Shown one piece after another: positions 9,606 through 17,199 of a stretch of 64,000 nucleotides of DNA (positions are counted from its first letter, which is position 1; the number at the start of each line of letters is the position of its first letter). Origin of the DNA: Lysobacter oculi (lineage in GTDB: Bacteria; Pseudomonadota; Gammaproteobacteria; Xanthomonadales; Xanthomonadaceae); contig NZ_CP029556.1 in assembly GCF_003293695.1 (NCBI RefSeq), positions 2,528,822 to 2,592,821 of the forward strand. The letters are read 5' to 3'. The position numbers and the translations under genes were made by a program. The notes under the pieces are model-generated. The model did not search any database, was not told where the DNA came from, and saw nothing but the letters and a program-made list of their open reading frames with translations.

Positions 9606-9857
9606 TCAGTCGATGCCGTATTCGCGCAGCTTGCGGCGCAGCGTGGCGCGGTGGATGCCGAGCAGGTCGGCGGCGCGGCTCTGGTTGCCTTCGCAGTGGT
9701 TGAGCACCTCGACGAACAGCGGGACTTCGACTTCGCGCAACACCACCTCGTGCAGGTTGTTGACGCCGCAGCCATCGAGATCACCCAGATAGCGGCGGAT
9801 GGATTGCGAGACATGCTCACGCAGTGGCGTGTGCATCAAGGCTGTTCGGTTCGGCAC
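9606..9857 (-). CDS. fis: Fis-family DNA-binding protein
   Basis: Nucleoid-associated DNA-bending protein of 83 residues. The C-terminal helix-turn-helix is clear: [20 protein letters not shown]. The N-terminal dimerisation part ([18 protein letters not shown]) is also Fis-like. The start is taken as a GTG at 9857, with GGGGAAG about ten bases upstream; an ATG at 9836 would give a 76-residue form. It follows a DUF3426 gene and precedes purH on the same strand. Confidence 0.9.
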   Translation of the reverse strand: MPNRTALMHTPLREHVSQSIRRYLGDLDGCGVNNLHEVVLREVEVPLFVEVLNHCEGNQSRAADLLGIHRATLRRKLREYGID

Positions 9858-9953
9858 GGTTGGCTCACTTCCCCTTGAGCCGCCGGCATGCGGGAAACGC
9901 CGGCGGGCGCGCAGTCTAGCGCGCGTCGCGGGCGGTTGCGCTGAATGGGCCGG

Positions 9954-10505
9954 TCAGCGCGCGGCGGCGCGATGCGGCCGGAACGCGAAGTGGAACGCGA
10001 CGGCGGCGCGGTCGGGTTCGCGCACGGCGAACTGCACGCTGGCGGTCTGGCCGGCACCGATCAGGGGCGGATGCTCGGCATCCAGGTAGTCCGAAGGCGC
10101 CAATGCGCGACGCGCGAGCGGCTGGCCGTTGGCATCGGACAACGTGAGCACCAGGTCCGGCCAGGCCTGCGGCCACGGCGCGTCGTTGCGGAAGCCGGCC
10201 TGCACGCGCAGCGCGCCGGGCACCGACGCATCGGCGTGCACATCGTGTTCGAGCATGCGGAAGGCGGCCATGTCCTGCCAGGTCGGCAATGTGCAGCCGA
10301 GCAAGGCGCAGGCGCTGTCGGCCAACGGCCGCGTGCGTGCATCGGCAGCGAGCGATGCGCGGCCGGCGACCAGCAGCATCGTGGCCAGCGTCACCAGCAA
10401 CACGCCGCAGGCCAGCCAGGTCCATTTGCCGGCACGCGCCTGGGTAGCGCGGCTGGCGGCGAAGCTGGGGGTATCGAGCGTGGATGCAGCGGTGTCGTCG
10501 GCCAT
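9954..10505 (-). CDS. DUF3426 domain membrane protein
   Basis: Protein of 183 residues with one transmembrane helix (about residues 28-48, WLACGVLLVTLATMLLVAG) and a C-terminal DUF3426 domain (ACALLGCTLP, then the FRNDAPWPQAWPDL segment typical of the family). Many relatives carry an N-terminal MJ0042 zinc ribbon; this one does not, and starts with a short disordered stretch. The function is unknown. It lies between prmA (9 bases upstream) and fis in a conserved minus-strand run. Confidence 0.82.
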   Translation of the reverse strand: MADDTAASTLDTPSFAASRATQARAGKWTWLACGVLLVTLATMLLVAGRASLAADARTRPLADSACALLGCTLPTWQDMAAFRMLEHDVHADASVPGALRVQAGFRNDAPWPQAWPDLVLTLSDANGQPLARRALAPSDYLDAEHPPLIGAGQTASVQFAVREPDRAAVAFHFAFRPHRAAAR

Positions 10506-10514
10506 GGGCGGAGC

Positions 10515-11435
10515 TTAACCGCGGCGACGCCCGCTGATCCGCACCCAGTCGTCCTGCCGCGCGACTTCCAGCCGGTCGAACCACGGCGCATAGCGCAGCA
10601 GCAGTTCGTCCTCCTGGCCGTGCAGGATGCCGGACATCGCCAGCCAGCCATCGGGCGCGACCTGCGCGCTGATCGTTTCGGCCAGCGCGTCGAGCGCGGA
10701 GGCGAGGATGTTGGCGACCACCACCGGATAGGTGCGCGCCGGCGCATCGGCGGGCAGGTGGACCGTGATGCGCTCGGCCAGCCCGTTGCGTTCGGCGTTG
10801 TCGGTGGTGGCGATGACGGCCTGCGGATCGTTGTCGATGCCGACCGCATGACGCGCACCCAGCTTCAACGCGGCCAGCGCGAGGATGCCGCTGCCGCAGC
10901 CGAAGTCGAGGACGTCGGCATCGGCCAGCACGCCTTCGGCGGCCAGCGTGTCCAGCCATTCAAGGCACAGCGCCGTGGTCGGATGGGTGCCGGAGCCGAA
11001 GGCCAGGCCGGGATCGAGCCGCACCACCGCCGCGTCTTCGACCAGTGCCTCCACCGGCAATTCGTGGTTCCACGGCACGATGAACGTGCGCGCGCCGAAA
11101 CGCATCGGCTGGAACTGGTCCAGCCAGGCGCGTTCCCAGTCCTGGTCCTCGACGGTCTCAAGCTGTGCCATCGACCAGTCCAGCGCGACATCGCCCGAGC
11201 GCAGCTCCGACAGCAGCCATTCGCCGTCGGTGTCGCCGTCGAACAGCGCGGTCAGCACCATCTGCCGCCACAGTGGCGTCTCGCCGACGCCGGGCTCGAA
11301 GATCGCGGTTTCGTCCGGCGTCTCGGCATCGGCATCGGCCAGCGTCACCGACAACGCGCCGGCATCCTCCAGCACCGCTTCGTAACGCGGGTGTTCCGCC
11401 TGCGAGACCGGCAGGGTGAGTTGCAGCCAGGCCAT
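10515..11435 (-). CDS. prmA: Ribosomal protein L11 methyltransferase
   Basis: SAM-dependent enzyme that trimethylates ribosomal protein L11. It has 306 residues, starting [19 protein letters not shown]. The class I methyltransferase core has [20 protein letters not shown] and [10 protein letters not shown], with the PrmA motif [20 protein letters not shown]. The open frame runs further upstream into accC, but the ATG at 11435 shares one base with the accC stop (TGATG), which fits translational coupling and the usual family length. Confidence 0.97.
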   Translation of the reverse strand: MAWLQLTLPVSQAEHPRYEAVLEDAGALSVTLADADAETPDETAIFEPGVGETPLWRQMVLTALFDGDTDGEWLLSELRSGDVALDWSMAQLETVEDQDWERAWLDQFQPMRFGARTFIVPWNHELPVEALVEDAAVVRLDPGLAFGSGTHPTTALCLEWLDTLAAEGVLADADVLDFGCGSGILALAALKLGARHAVGIDNDPQAVIATTDNAERNGLAERITVHLPADAPARTYPVVVANILASALDALAETISAQVAPDGWLAMSGILHGQEDELLLRYAPWFDRLEVARQDDWVRISGRRRG

Positions 11436-12808
11436 CAGGCCAACTTCAACGAGCGTTCCTTGCTCTCGGCAAGACGCTTTTCGAGGTAGTGGATGTTCTG
11501 CCCGCCGGCGGCGAAACCGGCATCGGCCAGGATGCGCTGCTGCAGCGGGATGTTGGTCTTGATGCCGTCCACCACCATCTCGCTCAGCGCCACGCGCATG
11601 CGGCAGATCGCCTGTTCGCGGGTCGCGCCGTGCACGATCAGCTTGCCGATCATCGAGTCGTAGTTCGGCGGCACGCGATAGCCCTCGTACACATGTGAAT
11701 CCACGCGCACGCCGGGGCCGCCGGCGGAGTGGAAATGCGTCACCAGGCCGGGCGAGGGCATGAAGGTGTCGGAGTCTTCCGCATTGATGCGGCATTCGAT
11801 GGCGTGGCCGGTCAGCACCACGTCGCTCTGCTTGATCGACAGCTTGCGGCCGGCGGCGATCAGCAGCTGCTCGCGCACCAGGTCGATGCCGGTGACCATC
11901 TCCGTCACCGGGTGTTCCACCTGGATGCGGGTGTTCATTTCGATGAAGTAGAAGCGGCCGTTCTCGTACAGGAACTCGAAGGTGCCGGCGCCGCGGTAGC
12001 CGATGCGGATGCAGGCTTCCACGCAGACCTTGCCGATCTCCTCGCGCTGCTCGGGCGTGATGCCGGGCGCGGGTGCTTCCTCCACCACCTTCTGGTGCCG
12101 GCGCTGCATCGAACAGTCGCGCTCGCCCAGGTGGATGGCATTGCCCTGGCCGTCGGCGAGCACCTGGATCTCCACGTGGCGCGGGTTCTCCAGGAACTTC
12201 TCCATGTAGACCATGGCGTTGCCGAACGCGGCCTTGGCCTCGCTCTGGGTGGTGGCGATGGCGTTGAGCAGGTTGGCCTCGGTGTGGACCACGCGCATGC
12301 CGCGCCCGCCGCCGCCGCCGGCTGCCTTGACGATGACCGGGTAGCCGATCTCGCGGGCGATGCGGATGTTCTCCTCGCCATCCTCGCCCAGCGGCCCGCC
12401 GGAACCGGGCACGCAGGGCACGCCGGCCGCCTGCATGGCGCGGATCGCCTCCACCTTGTCGCCCATCAGGCGGATGGTGTCGGCCTTGGGCCCGATGAAG
12501 ACGAAGCCGGACTGCTCCACACGCTCGGCGAAGTCGGCGTTCTCGGACAGGAAGCCGTAGCCGGGGTGGATGGCCTGCGCGTCGGTGACTTCGGCGGCGG
12601 CGATGATCGCCGGCATGTTGAGGTAGCTGTCCACCGACGGCGCCGGGCCGATGCAGACGGATTCATCCGCCATGGCCACGTGCTTGAGGTTGCGGTCCAC
12701 GGTGGAATGCACCGCGACCGTGCGGATGCCGAGCGCCTGGCAGGCGCGGACGATGCGCAGCGCGATTTCGCCCCGGTTGGCGATGACGACCTTGTCGAGC
12801 ATCGGCAT
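11435..12808 (-). CDS. accC: Acetyl-CoA carboxylase, biotin carboxylase subunit
   Basis: ATP-grasp enzyme that carboxylates biotin on AccB, the first step of fatty acid synthesis. It has 457 residues from the ATG at 12808; a second ATG at 12802 ([17 protein letters not shown]) gives the canonical N-terminus and may be the true start. Visible motifs are the glycine-rich loop [14 protein letters not shown] and the [16 protein letters not shown] catalytic segment. It lies immediately downstream of accB (4-base gap) and is coupled to prmA. Confidence 0.98.
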   Translation of the reverse strand: MPMLDKVVIANRGEIALRIVRACQALGIRTVAVHSTVDRNLKHVAMADESVCIGPAPSVDSYLNMPAIIAAAEVTDAQAIHPGYGFLSENADFAERVEQSGFVFIGPKADTIRLMGDKVEAIRAMQAAGVPCVPGSGGPLGEDGEENIRIAREIGYPVIVKAAGGGGGRGMRVVHTEANLLNAIATTQSEAKAAFGNAMVYMEKFLENPRHVEIQVLADGQGNAIHLGERDCSMQRRHQKVVEEAPAPGITPEQREEIGKVCVEACIRIGYRGAGTFEFLYENGRFYFIEMNTRIQVEHPVTEMVTGIDLVREQLLIAAGRKLSIKQSDVVLTGHAIECRINAEDSDTFMPSPGLVTHFHSAGGPGVRVDSHVYEGYRVPPNYDSMIGKLIVHGATREQAICRMRVALSEMVVDGIKTNIPLQQRILADAGFAAGGQNIHYLEKRLAESKERSLKLA

Positions 12809-12812
12809 GGGC

Positions 12813-13286
12813 TCAGCCGATCACGAACAGCGGCTGGTCGAATTCCACCGGCTGGCCGCTCTCGCACTGGATGGCGAGCACGGTGCCGGCGGTTTCGGCC
12901 TCGATGGGATTGAACATCTTCATCGCCTCGATGATGCCCAGCGTGTCGCCGACCTTGACCGACTGGCCGACGGTGACGAAGGCCGGCTTGTCCGGCGCCG
13001 GCGACGCATAGAAGGTGCCGACCATCGGTGCGCGCACCACCGTGCCTGCCGGCAGGTCCGGACCGGGGCGCGGGCTGCCGCCGGTGGCGGCCTCAACCGG
13101 CGAGCTCATCGGCATCGGCGCGGCGGCGACTGGCGCGGGCGCGGCGACGTAGGTCGGGGTCGGCATCGCCACCGTGCCGCCGTTGCGCGACAGGCGGACG
13201 GACTCCTCGCCCTCCTTGATCTCGATTTCGTTGAGGTTGGATTCTTCCAGCAGGTCGATCAGCTTCTTGATCTTGCGCAGGTCCAT
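12813..13286 (-). CDS. accB: Acetyl-CoA carboxylase biotin carboxyl carrier protein
   Basis: Carrier of 157 residues. The N-terminus [20 protein letters not shown] and the biotinylation motif EAMKM near the C-terminus are canonical, with an Ala/Pro-rich linker between. The start at 13286 is chosen because it gives the standard N-terminus; the open frame extends to 13355 in non-conserved sequence. It sits 19 bases downstream of aroQ and directly ahead of accC. Confidence 0.98.
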   Translation of the reverse strand: MDLRKIKKLIDLLEESNLNEIEIKEGEESVRLSRNGGTVAMPTPTYVAAPAPVAAAPMPMSSPVEAATGGSPRPGPDLPAGTVVRAPMVGTFYASPAPDKPAFVTVGQSVKVGDTLGIIEAMKMFNPIEAETAGTVLAIQCESGQPVEFDQPLFVIG

Positions 13287-13305
13287 GGCGTCTCTCGTGG
13301 GGGCT

Positions 13306-13758
13306 TTATGGGGAGGAAGGGGCGGCCAGCGTGGCACGCGCCCTGTCGAAGGCATGCAGGTAGCCGTCCGCGCCGAAGCCAGCGATCACCGCCTGCGCCA
13401 CGTCGCTGAAATAGCTGTGGTGGCGGAAGGGTTCGCGGGCATGCGGGTTGGACAGGTGGATTTCGATGAAGGGCAGGCCGACCGCCGCCAGCGCGTCGCG
13501 CAGGGCGACCGAGGTGTGGGTGAAGGCGGCCGGGTTGATCAGGATGTAGCTGGTGCCGTCGTGGGCGGCGGCCTGGACGCGCTCGACCAGCACGTGTTCG
13601 GCGTTGGATTGCAGGCAATCGATGGCGATGCCGGCCTGTTCCGCGCGTTCGCGCAGCGCGGCGTCGATCTCGGCCAGCGTGGTGGTGCCGTAGACCGAGG
13701 GCTCGCGGCTGCCGAGCAGGTTGAGGTTGGGGCCGTGCAATACCAGCAGTCGGCGCAT
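13306..13758 (-). CDS. aroQ: Type II 3-dehydroquinate dehydratase
   Basis: Third step of the shikimate pathway. It has 150 residues, starting [20 protein letters not shown], the signature of type II enzymes, with [18 protein letters not shown] and the [20 protein letters not shown] loop. The start at 13758 gives the standard length; an ATG at 13776 would add six residues. It heads the aroQ-accB-accC-prmA run. Confidence 0.97.
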   Translation of the reverse strand: MRRLLVLHGPNLNLLGSREPSVYGTTTLAEIDAALRERAEQAGIAIDCLQSNAEHVLVERVQAAAHDGTSYILINPAAFTHTSVALRDALAAVGLPFIEIHLSNPHAREPFRHHSYFSDVAQAVIAGFGADGYLHAFDRARATLAAPSSP

Positions 13759-13895
13759 CGTCCCGTTCCGGGCCATCAGGAGGCGGCAGTGTGAGTGATG
13801 TCGATGATGCTGTCCAGATCGCCGATGTTGGGCGAAATTCAAGCAAATGTTTGAGTGGCGGTGCCGCGGCGGGATTCGACATCGGCCCAAAAGAA

Positions 13896-13919
13896 ACGGC
13901 CCGCCGGAGGGCGGGCCGT
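13896..13919 (-). terminator. Rho-independent terminator after the roadblock operon
   Basis: A 10-bp perfect stem (ACGGCCCGCC / GGCGGGCCGT) with a four-base loop, read on the minus strand and followed by a T-rich tract (GTTTCTTTT). It lies 27 bases past the stop of the roadblock gene at 13946. Confidence 0.8.
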
Positions 13920-13945
13920 CGATACGCCGTGGAAGGCGCGACCGG

Positions 13946-14308
13946 TCAGACGGACAGGTCCTTCTCGACGTCGGCGGTCTTCATGCGGGCCAGGGCCAGG
14001 TTGGCGCGGTCCTTCAGCAGCACGACGTAGATGAACAGGCCTTCGCGGGCCTTCATCGGGCGGATGATGTGGTACTGGCTGGTCAGGGTGATGAGGATGT
14101 CCTCGATCCCCTCGCCCTTCAGGCCCAGCGACTTCATGGTCTTCATCTTGGCGCGCACCACTTCGGTATTGCCGGCGCCGGCGAGGTCGAGGTCGATGCC
14201 CGAGCCGGCCTTGCCGAGCACGAGGCCGCTGTTGGCGTCGACGAGGGCGGCGGCGACGCAGCCGTCGATGCTCATGAGGTTGGCGAGCGAGTCCTGGATA
14301 TTGGCCAT
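13946..14308 (-). CDS. Roadblock/LC7-like protein, last gene of small-GTPase operon
   Basis: Protein of 120 residues without signal or membrane segments. The mixed alpha/beta pattern ([19 protein letters not shown], then [17 protein letters not shown] and [18 protein letters not shown]) is that of roadblock/LC7 proteins, which bind and regulate small GTPases of the MglA/Ras-like type. It lies downstream of a second roadblock-like gene and a small GTPase gene on the same strand, which supports this reading. What the system controls is not visible here; in related bacteria such modules act in polarity, motility or surface behaviour. Confidence 0.65.
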   Translation of the reverse strand: MANIQDSLANLMSIDGCVAAALVDANSGLVLGKAGSGIDLDLAGAGNTEVVRAKMKTMKSLGLKGEGIEDILITLTSQYHIIRPMKAREGLFIYVVLLKDRANLALARMKTADVEKDLSV

Positions 14309-14413
14309 TTTTGAGTCCTTTTTGGTTGGATTGGAACGGGAAACGGGTCGGCACCGGGGAGAGGGAAGGGAACGACGCTCGATGCCCGCGCGCGTCCGCT
14401 TTTTCGAAAGGGG

Positions 14414-14854
14414 TCAGCCGGCGATGAAGGCCGCTTCGGACAGGGCCTGGGCGCAGTAGCGCGCCTGGGCGGAGACGATGCCGACGTTGGCCTCGTGGTT
14501 GGCGGCGGTCAGCAGCACCATGCGGTTGCCGGGCGCGGGCAGGCGCTGGACCACGGCGATGCCGGTGGCGGTGGAGATCAGCACGTCGCGGAAATTCTCC
14601 TGGCCCAGTTCCTTGCCGAGGGTCTCGCCCAGCCCGCAGACCGAGCCGGTGATGGCGGCCAGCCGCGAGGCGTTCACTTCGCGCATGGTCTGCACGCAGG
14701 CCAGCTGCATGCCGTCCAGGGTGGACAGGACCATGCAGTAGGCGCCCGGGATGGAGTCGATGGCGTCGCGCATGCGCTGCAGGCATTCGGCCTCGCGCGC
14801 GAGCGGGAAGTACTTGGCCCAGCGGCGCTGGTCGGTTTGGGCGTCATGCGGCAT
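14414..14854 (-). CDS. Roadblock/LC7 domain protein
   Basis: Protein of 146 residues starting MPHDAQTDQRRWAKYF. It contains a roadblock core: IPGAYCMVLSTLDGMQLACV, ASRLAAITGSVCGLGETLGK, and VLISTATGIAVVQRLPAPG. Such proteins act as GTPase-activating or scaffolding partners of MglA-like GTPases. Its start overlaps the end of the GTPase gene by 11 bases, so the two are translationally linked. It and the shorter protein at 13946-14308 may form a heteromer. Confidence 0.75.
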   Translation of the reverse strand: MPHDAQTDQRRWAKYFPLAREAECLQRMRDAIDSIPGAYCMVLSTLDGMQLACVQTMREVNASRLAAITGSVCGLGETLGKELGQENFRDVLISTATGIAVVQRLPAPGNRMVLLTAANHEANVGIVSAQARYCAQALSEAAFIAG

Positions 14855-15410
14855 GGCTGGCTCCGGGGGCGGGGGCAAGGACTTCGAGCAGCAGGTTGAG
14901 CGCGTACAGCACGTCGCGCCGCTGGCGGGGGTCGATCTCCAGCACCGGCATGTCATGGCCGCGCTCGCGCACGTGCCGGGCGAAGTGCTGAGTGGAATAG
15001 TCGTGGGTGGCCTGGTCGACGTGGGTGACGACCAGCAGGCTGGTGGTGCTGCGCAGGGTCTCGGCGAAGCTGTCCAGATAGCCGTCCAGCTCCTGCAGCG
15101 GCGCCGGGTGGCGGGCGTCCAGGAAGAACAGCGCGCCGATGGCGCCGTCGGAGATCATCGGCCAGATGAACTCGAAGCGGCCCTGGCCGGGCACGCCGTA
15201 CAGGCGCACCACGTCGCCGCCATCGAGCGTCATCTCGCCGAAGTCCAGCGCCACGGTGGTCAGGCGGCTTTCGTCGGAGGCGGGCACGTCGGTGCTGACC
15301 GGCGGCAGGTCGCTGATCGCCTTGATCGCGGTGGACTTGCCGGCGCCGGGCGGGCCGACGAACACGATCTTGAGGTCGCGGTCTTCGCCGGTATGGATGT
15401 CCATGTTCAT
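14844..15410 (-). CDS. Small GTPase (MglA / COG2229-like)
   Basis: Cytoplasmic GTP-binding protein of 188 residues. It has a Walker A loop (GPPGAGKSTA, about 22-31), a switch region with LDFGEM, a DxxG-like motif altered to YGVPGQGRFEF, and THVDQ in place of NKxD. These features are typical of the COG2229 group of small bacterial GTPases that work with roadblock proteins. The open frame extends far upstream, but that joins it to a different protein. The ATG at 15410 overlaps, as ATGA, the stop of the neighbouring frame at 15407-15409, which marks it as the real start. It is followed at once by a roadblock gene. Confidence 0.82.
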   Translation of the reverse strand: MNMDIHTGEDRDLKIVFVGPPGAGKSTAIKAISDLPPVSTDVPASDESRLTTVALDFGEMTLDGGDVVRLYGVPGQGRFEFIWPMISDGAIGALFFLDARHPAPLQELDGYLDSFAETLRSTTSLLVVTHVDQATHDYSTQHFARHVRERGHDMPVLEIDPRQRRDVLYALNLLLEVLAPAPGASHAA

Positions 15411-16433
15411 GCCGCCAGTGCGCGCAGGCGCGAACGCAGGCGGCCGAGCAGGCCGGTCGGGGCTTCGCGGCGAACCGGCATCTGCACCACCCACCGGGCG
15501 GGTGGCTTCGCCGGAGGCGGTGACGCGGGCGTGGCGGTAGGCCAGCAGCAGCGACAGGCCATGGCGGGCGCGGGCGGCGGGGATGCCGGCGGCGATCGCG
15601 GCATGGCGCAGCTGGCCGATGCTGTCGCCGCGGCGTGCCAGCCGCGCCAGCAGGCCCAGCCACGGCAGGCTGTCGGCTTGGGCGGAGAGATTCGGCCAGG
15701 TGTCGAGCGCGATGCGGGCGTTCTCGTCCTCGTGCCAGCGGGCCAACGTGGCGGCGGATTCGCCCGCGGCCGGCAGCGCCCAGCAGACCTGTTCCACCGA
15801 GACCGGGTGCAGCGGGCTGCCCTTGGCGGTGCGGCGCGCGAAGTCATCGGCAGCGACCGCGGTGATGCTTTCGACGGCGTCGTCCTGCAGCAGCGGCAAC
15901 ATCTGCGCGACCGGCTCGGACAGGTGCGCGGTGGCGTAACGGCCATCGACCAACAGGCTGCGGCCCGAACGCAGGCCGAATTCCACCGGCCCGGCATGGC
16001 GGCGGCCGAGCAGCAGGTCGAGCAGCGGCGCCTGCGTCTGGGTGGTGGCGGCCACCGGGGCGCTGGTTTCAACCGGGGTGATAGTGGGCGATGCGGCGCT
16101 GGCCGGCGTTTCGGCCACAGCAGGCGCCGTGGCTGCCAGACCGGACGCGGCCAGGATGCCTTCGATCAGGCCGGTAAGCGCTTCGGACAGCGGCATCAGG
16201 CGGATCGGGCGTTCCAGGCGCGCTTCGCCATGCGCACTGTGCAGGTGGACGAAGCCGGCATCGGCATCCGGCGACAGGGTGATGTCGGCCGTGTTCTGGG
16301 TCACCACCACGCAGGGCACCGGCAGGTGGCTGGCGAGCACGCGCATCGAAATCTGCGCATGGCTCTGCTCAGTGGCCGGCAACTGGCCGATGGCGACTTC
16401 GACAGGGGGGTGTGACTGCAGGGGAGCGGTCAT
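15407..16433 (-). pseudogene. Unidentified first gene of the GTPase operon, probably frameshifted
   Basis: From the ATG at 16433 an open frame encodes about 310 residues with no recognised domain: MTAPLQSHPPVEVAIGQLPA, an Ala/Thr/Pro-rich linker, then FGLRSGRSLLVDGRYATAHL. This frame would run into the GTPase without a stop. One base over, the frame encodes a convincing C-terminus (PTGLLGRLRSRLRALAA) and a TGA that overlaps the GTPase ATG as ATGA. Dropping one base of the CCC run at 15490-15492 joins the two halves smoothly. I read it as a gene of about 340 codons with a one-base insertion or a sequencing error. Function unknown; probably a partner in the GTPase system. Confidence 0.6.
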
Positions 16434-16599
16434 GGGGGATCCCGGGCGGGGTAGGACAGGGCCTGCAACTAAGCAAGGGATGTGCCATGTGTGTGCTAAC
16501 GCCAAACAAGCTGAATGCGGGGTCCGGGTGGATCATCATTTTTATGAACACGGTCACGCCCAGTGTTGCACTTTTGGTCACCAATGTGGACGGGAACAA

Positions 16600-17199
16600 T
16601 CAATTCGCGTCAGTATGTGACCAATACGCGACATCGGTTTCAGATGTGAACGGTCCGACCCGTTGCTTGCGGACGACACCCCGCGCATCCACCAGCACGC
16701 TGTAGGGCAGCACGCCGGCTGGATTGCCCAGCACCACGCCGGCATCGCGCGGACCGGCATCGTCGCGGTAATGGGGATAGGGGGATGGCCGGCGCGCCAG
16801 CCAGTCGTGGACGGCGGCCGCCTCGTCCAGCGCCACGCCGACCACCTGCACGCCGTCGTTGCCCTGCTTTTCGTGGAAGGCGGCGAGTTCCGGCATCTCC
16901 TTGATGCACGGCCCGCACCAAGTGGCCCAGACATTGACCAGCACCGGGCGGCCGTTGGGCAGGGGGAGGTCGATGCGGGTGCCGTCCAGCGTCATCACGC
17001 TCACTTTCGGCAGCGGCTCACCACTCCGGGCGATGGCCAGCCCCGCCGGCGCGTCGCGCTGGATCACCGCCTGCAGCGCGCGCTGGCCGAGTTCGGTGCG
17101 CCAGATCGGGCCCGGCCCGTTCACCACGAAAGCCGCCACCAGTCCGACCGCGCCGGCCAGCAGCGCGATCCACAGCAGTTGGCGGGTCTCGCGCTTCAC
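16600..17199 (-). CDS. TlpA-family thioredoxin-like protein
   Basis: Protein of 199 residues with an N-terminal membrane anchor (LLWIALLAGAVGLVAAFVV) and a periplasmic thioredoxin fold with the redox motif WATWCGPCIKEMPEL. It probably reduces periplasmic disulfides, for example in cytochrome c maturation. Its ATG overlaps the dsbD stop by four bases (ATGA), so it is coupled to the protein that would supply its electrons. Confidence 0.9.
   Translation of the reverse strand: MKRETRQLLWIALLAGAVGLVAAFVVNGPGPIWRTELGQRALQAVIQRDAPAGLAIARSGEPLPKVSVMTLDGTRIDLPLPNGRPVLVNVWATWCGPCIKEMPELAAFHEKQGNDGVQVVGVALDEAAAVHDWLARRPSPYPHYRDDAGPRDAGVVLGNPAGVLPYSVLVDARGVVRKQRVGPFTSETDVAYWSHTDAN

Noticed and set aside
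14844..16505. A true fusion of an unknown protein with the small GTPase
   Set aside because: The ATGA overlap and the natural C-terminus in the next frame indicate two genes with a frameshift in the first.
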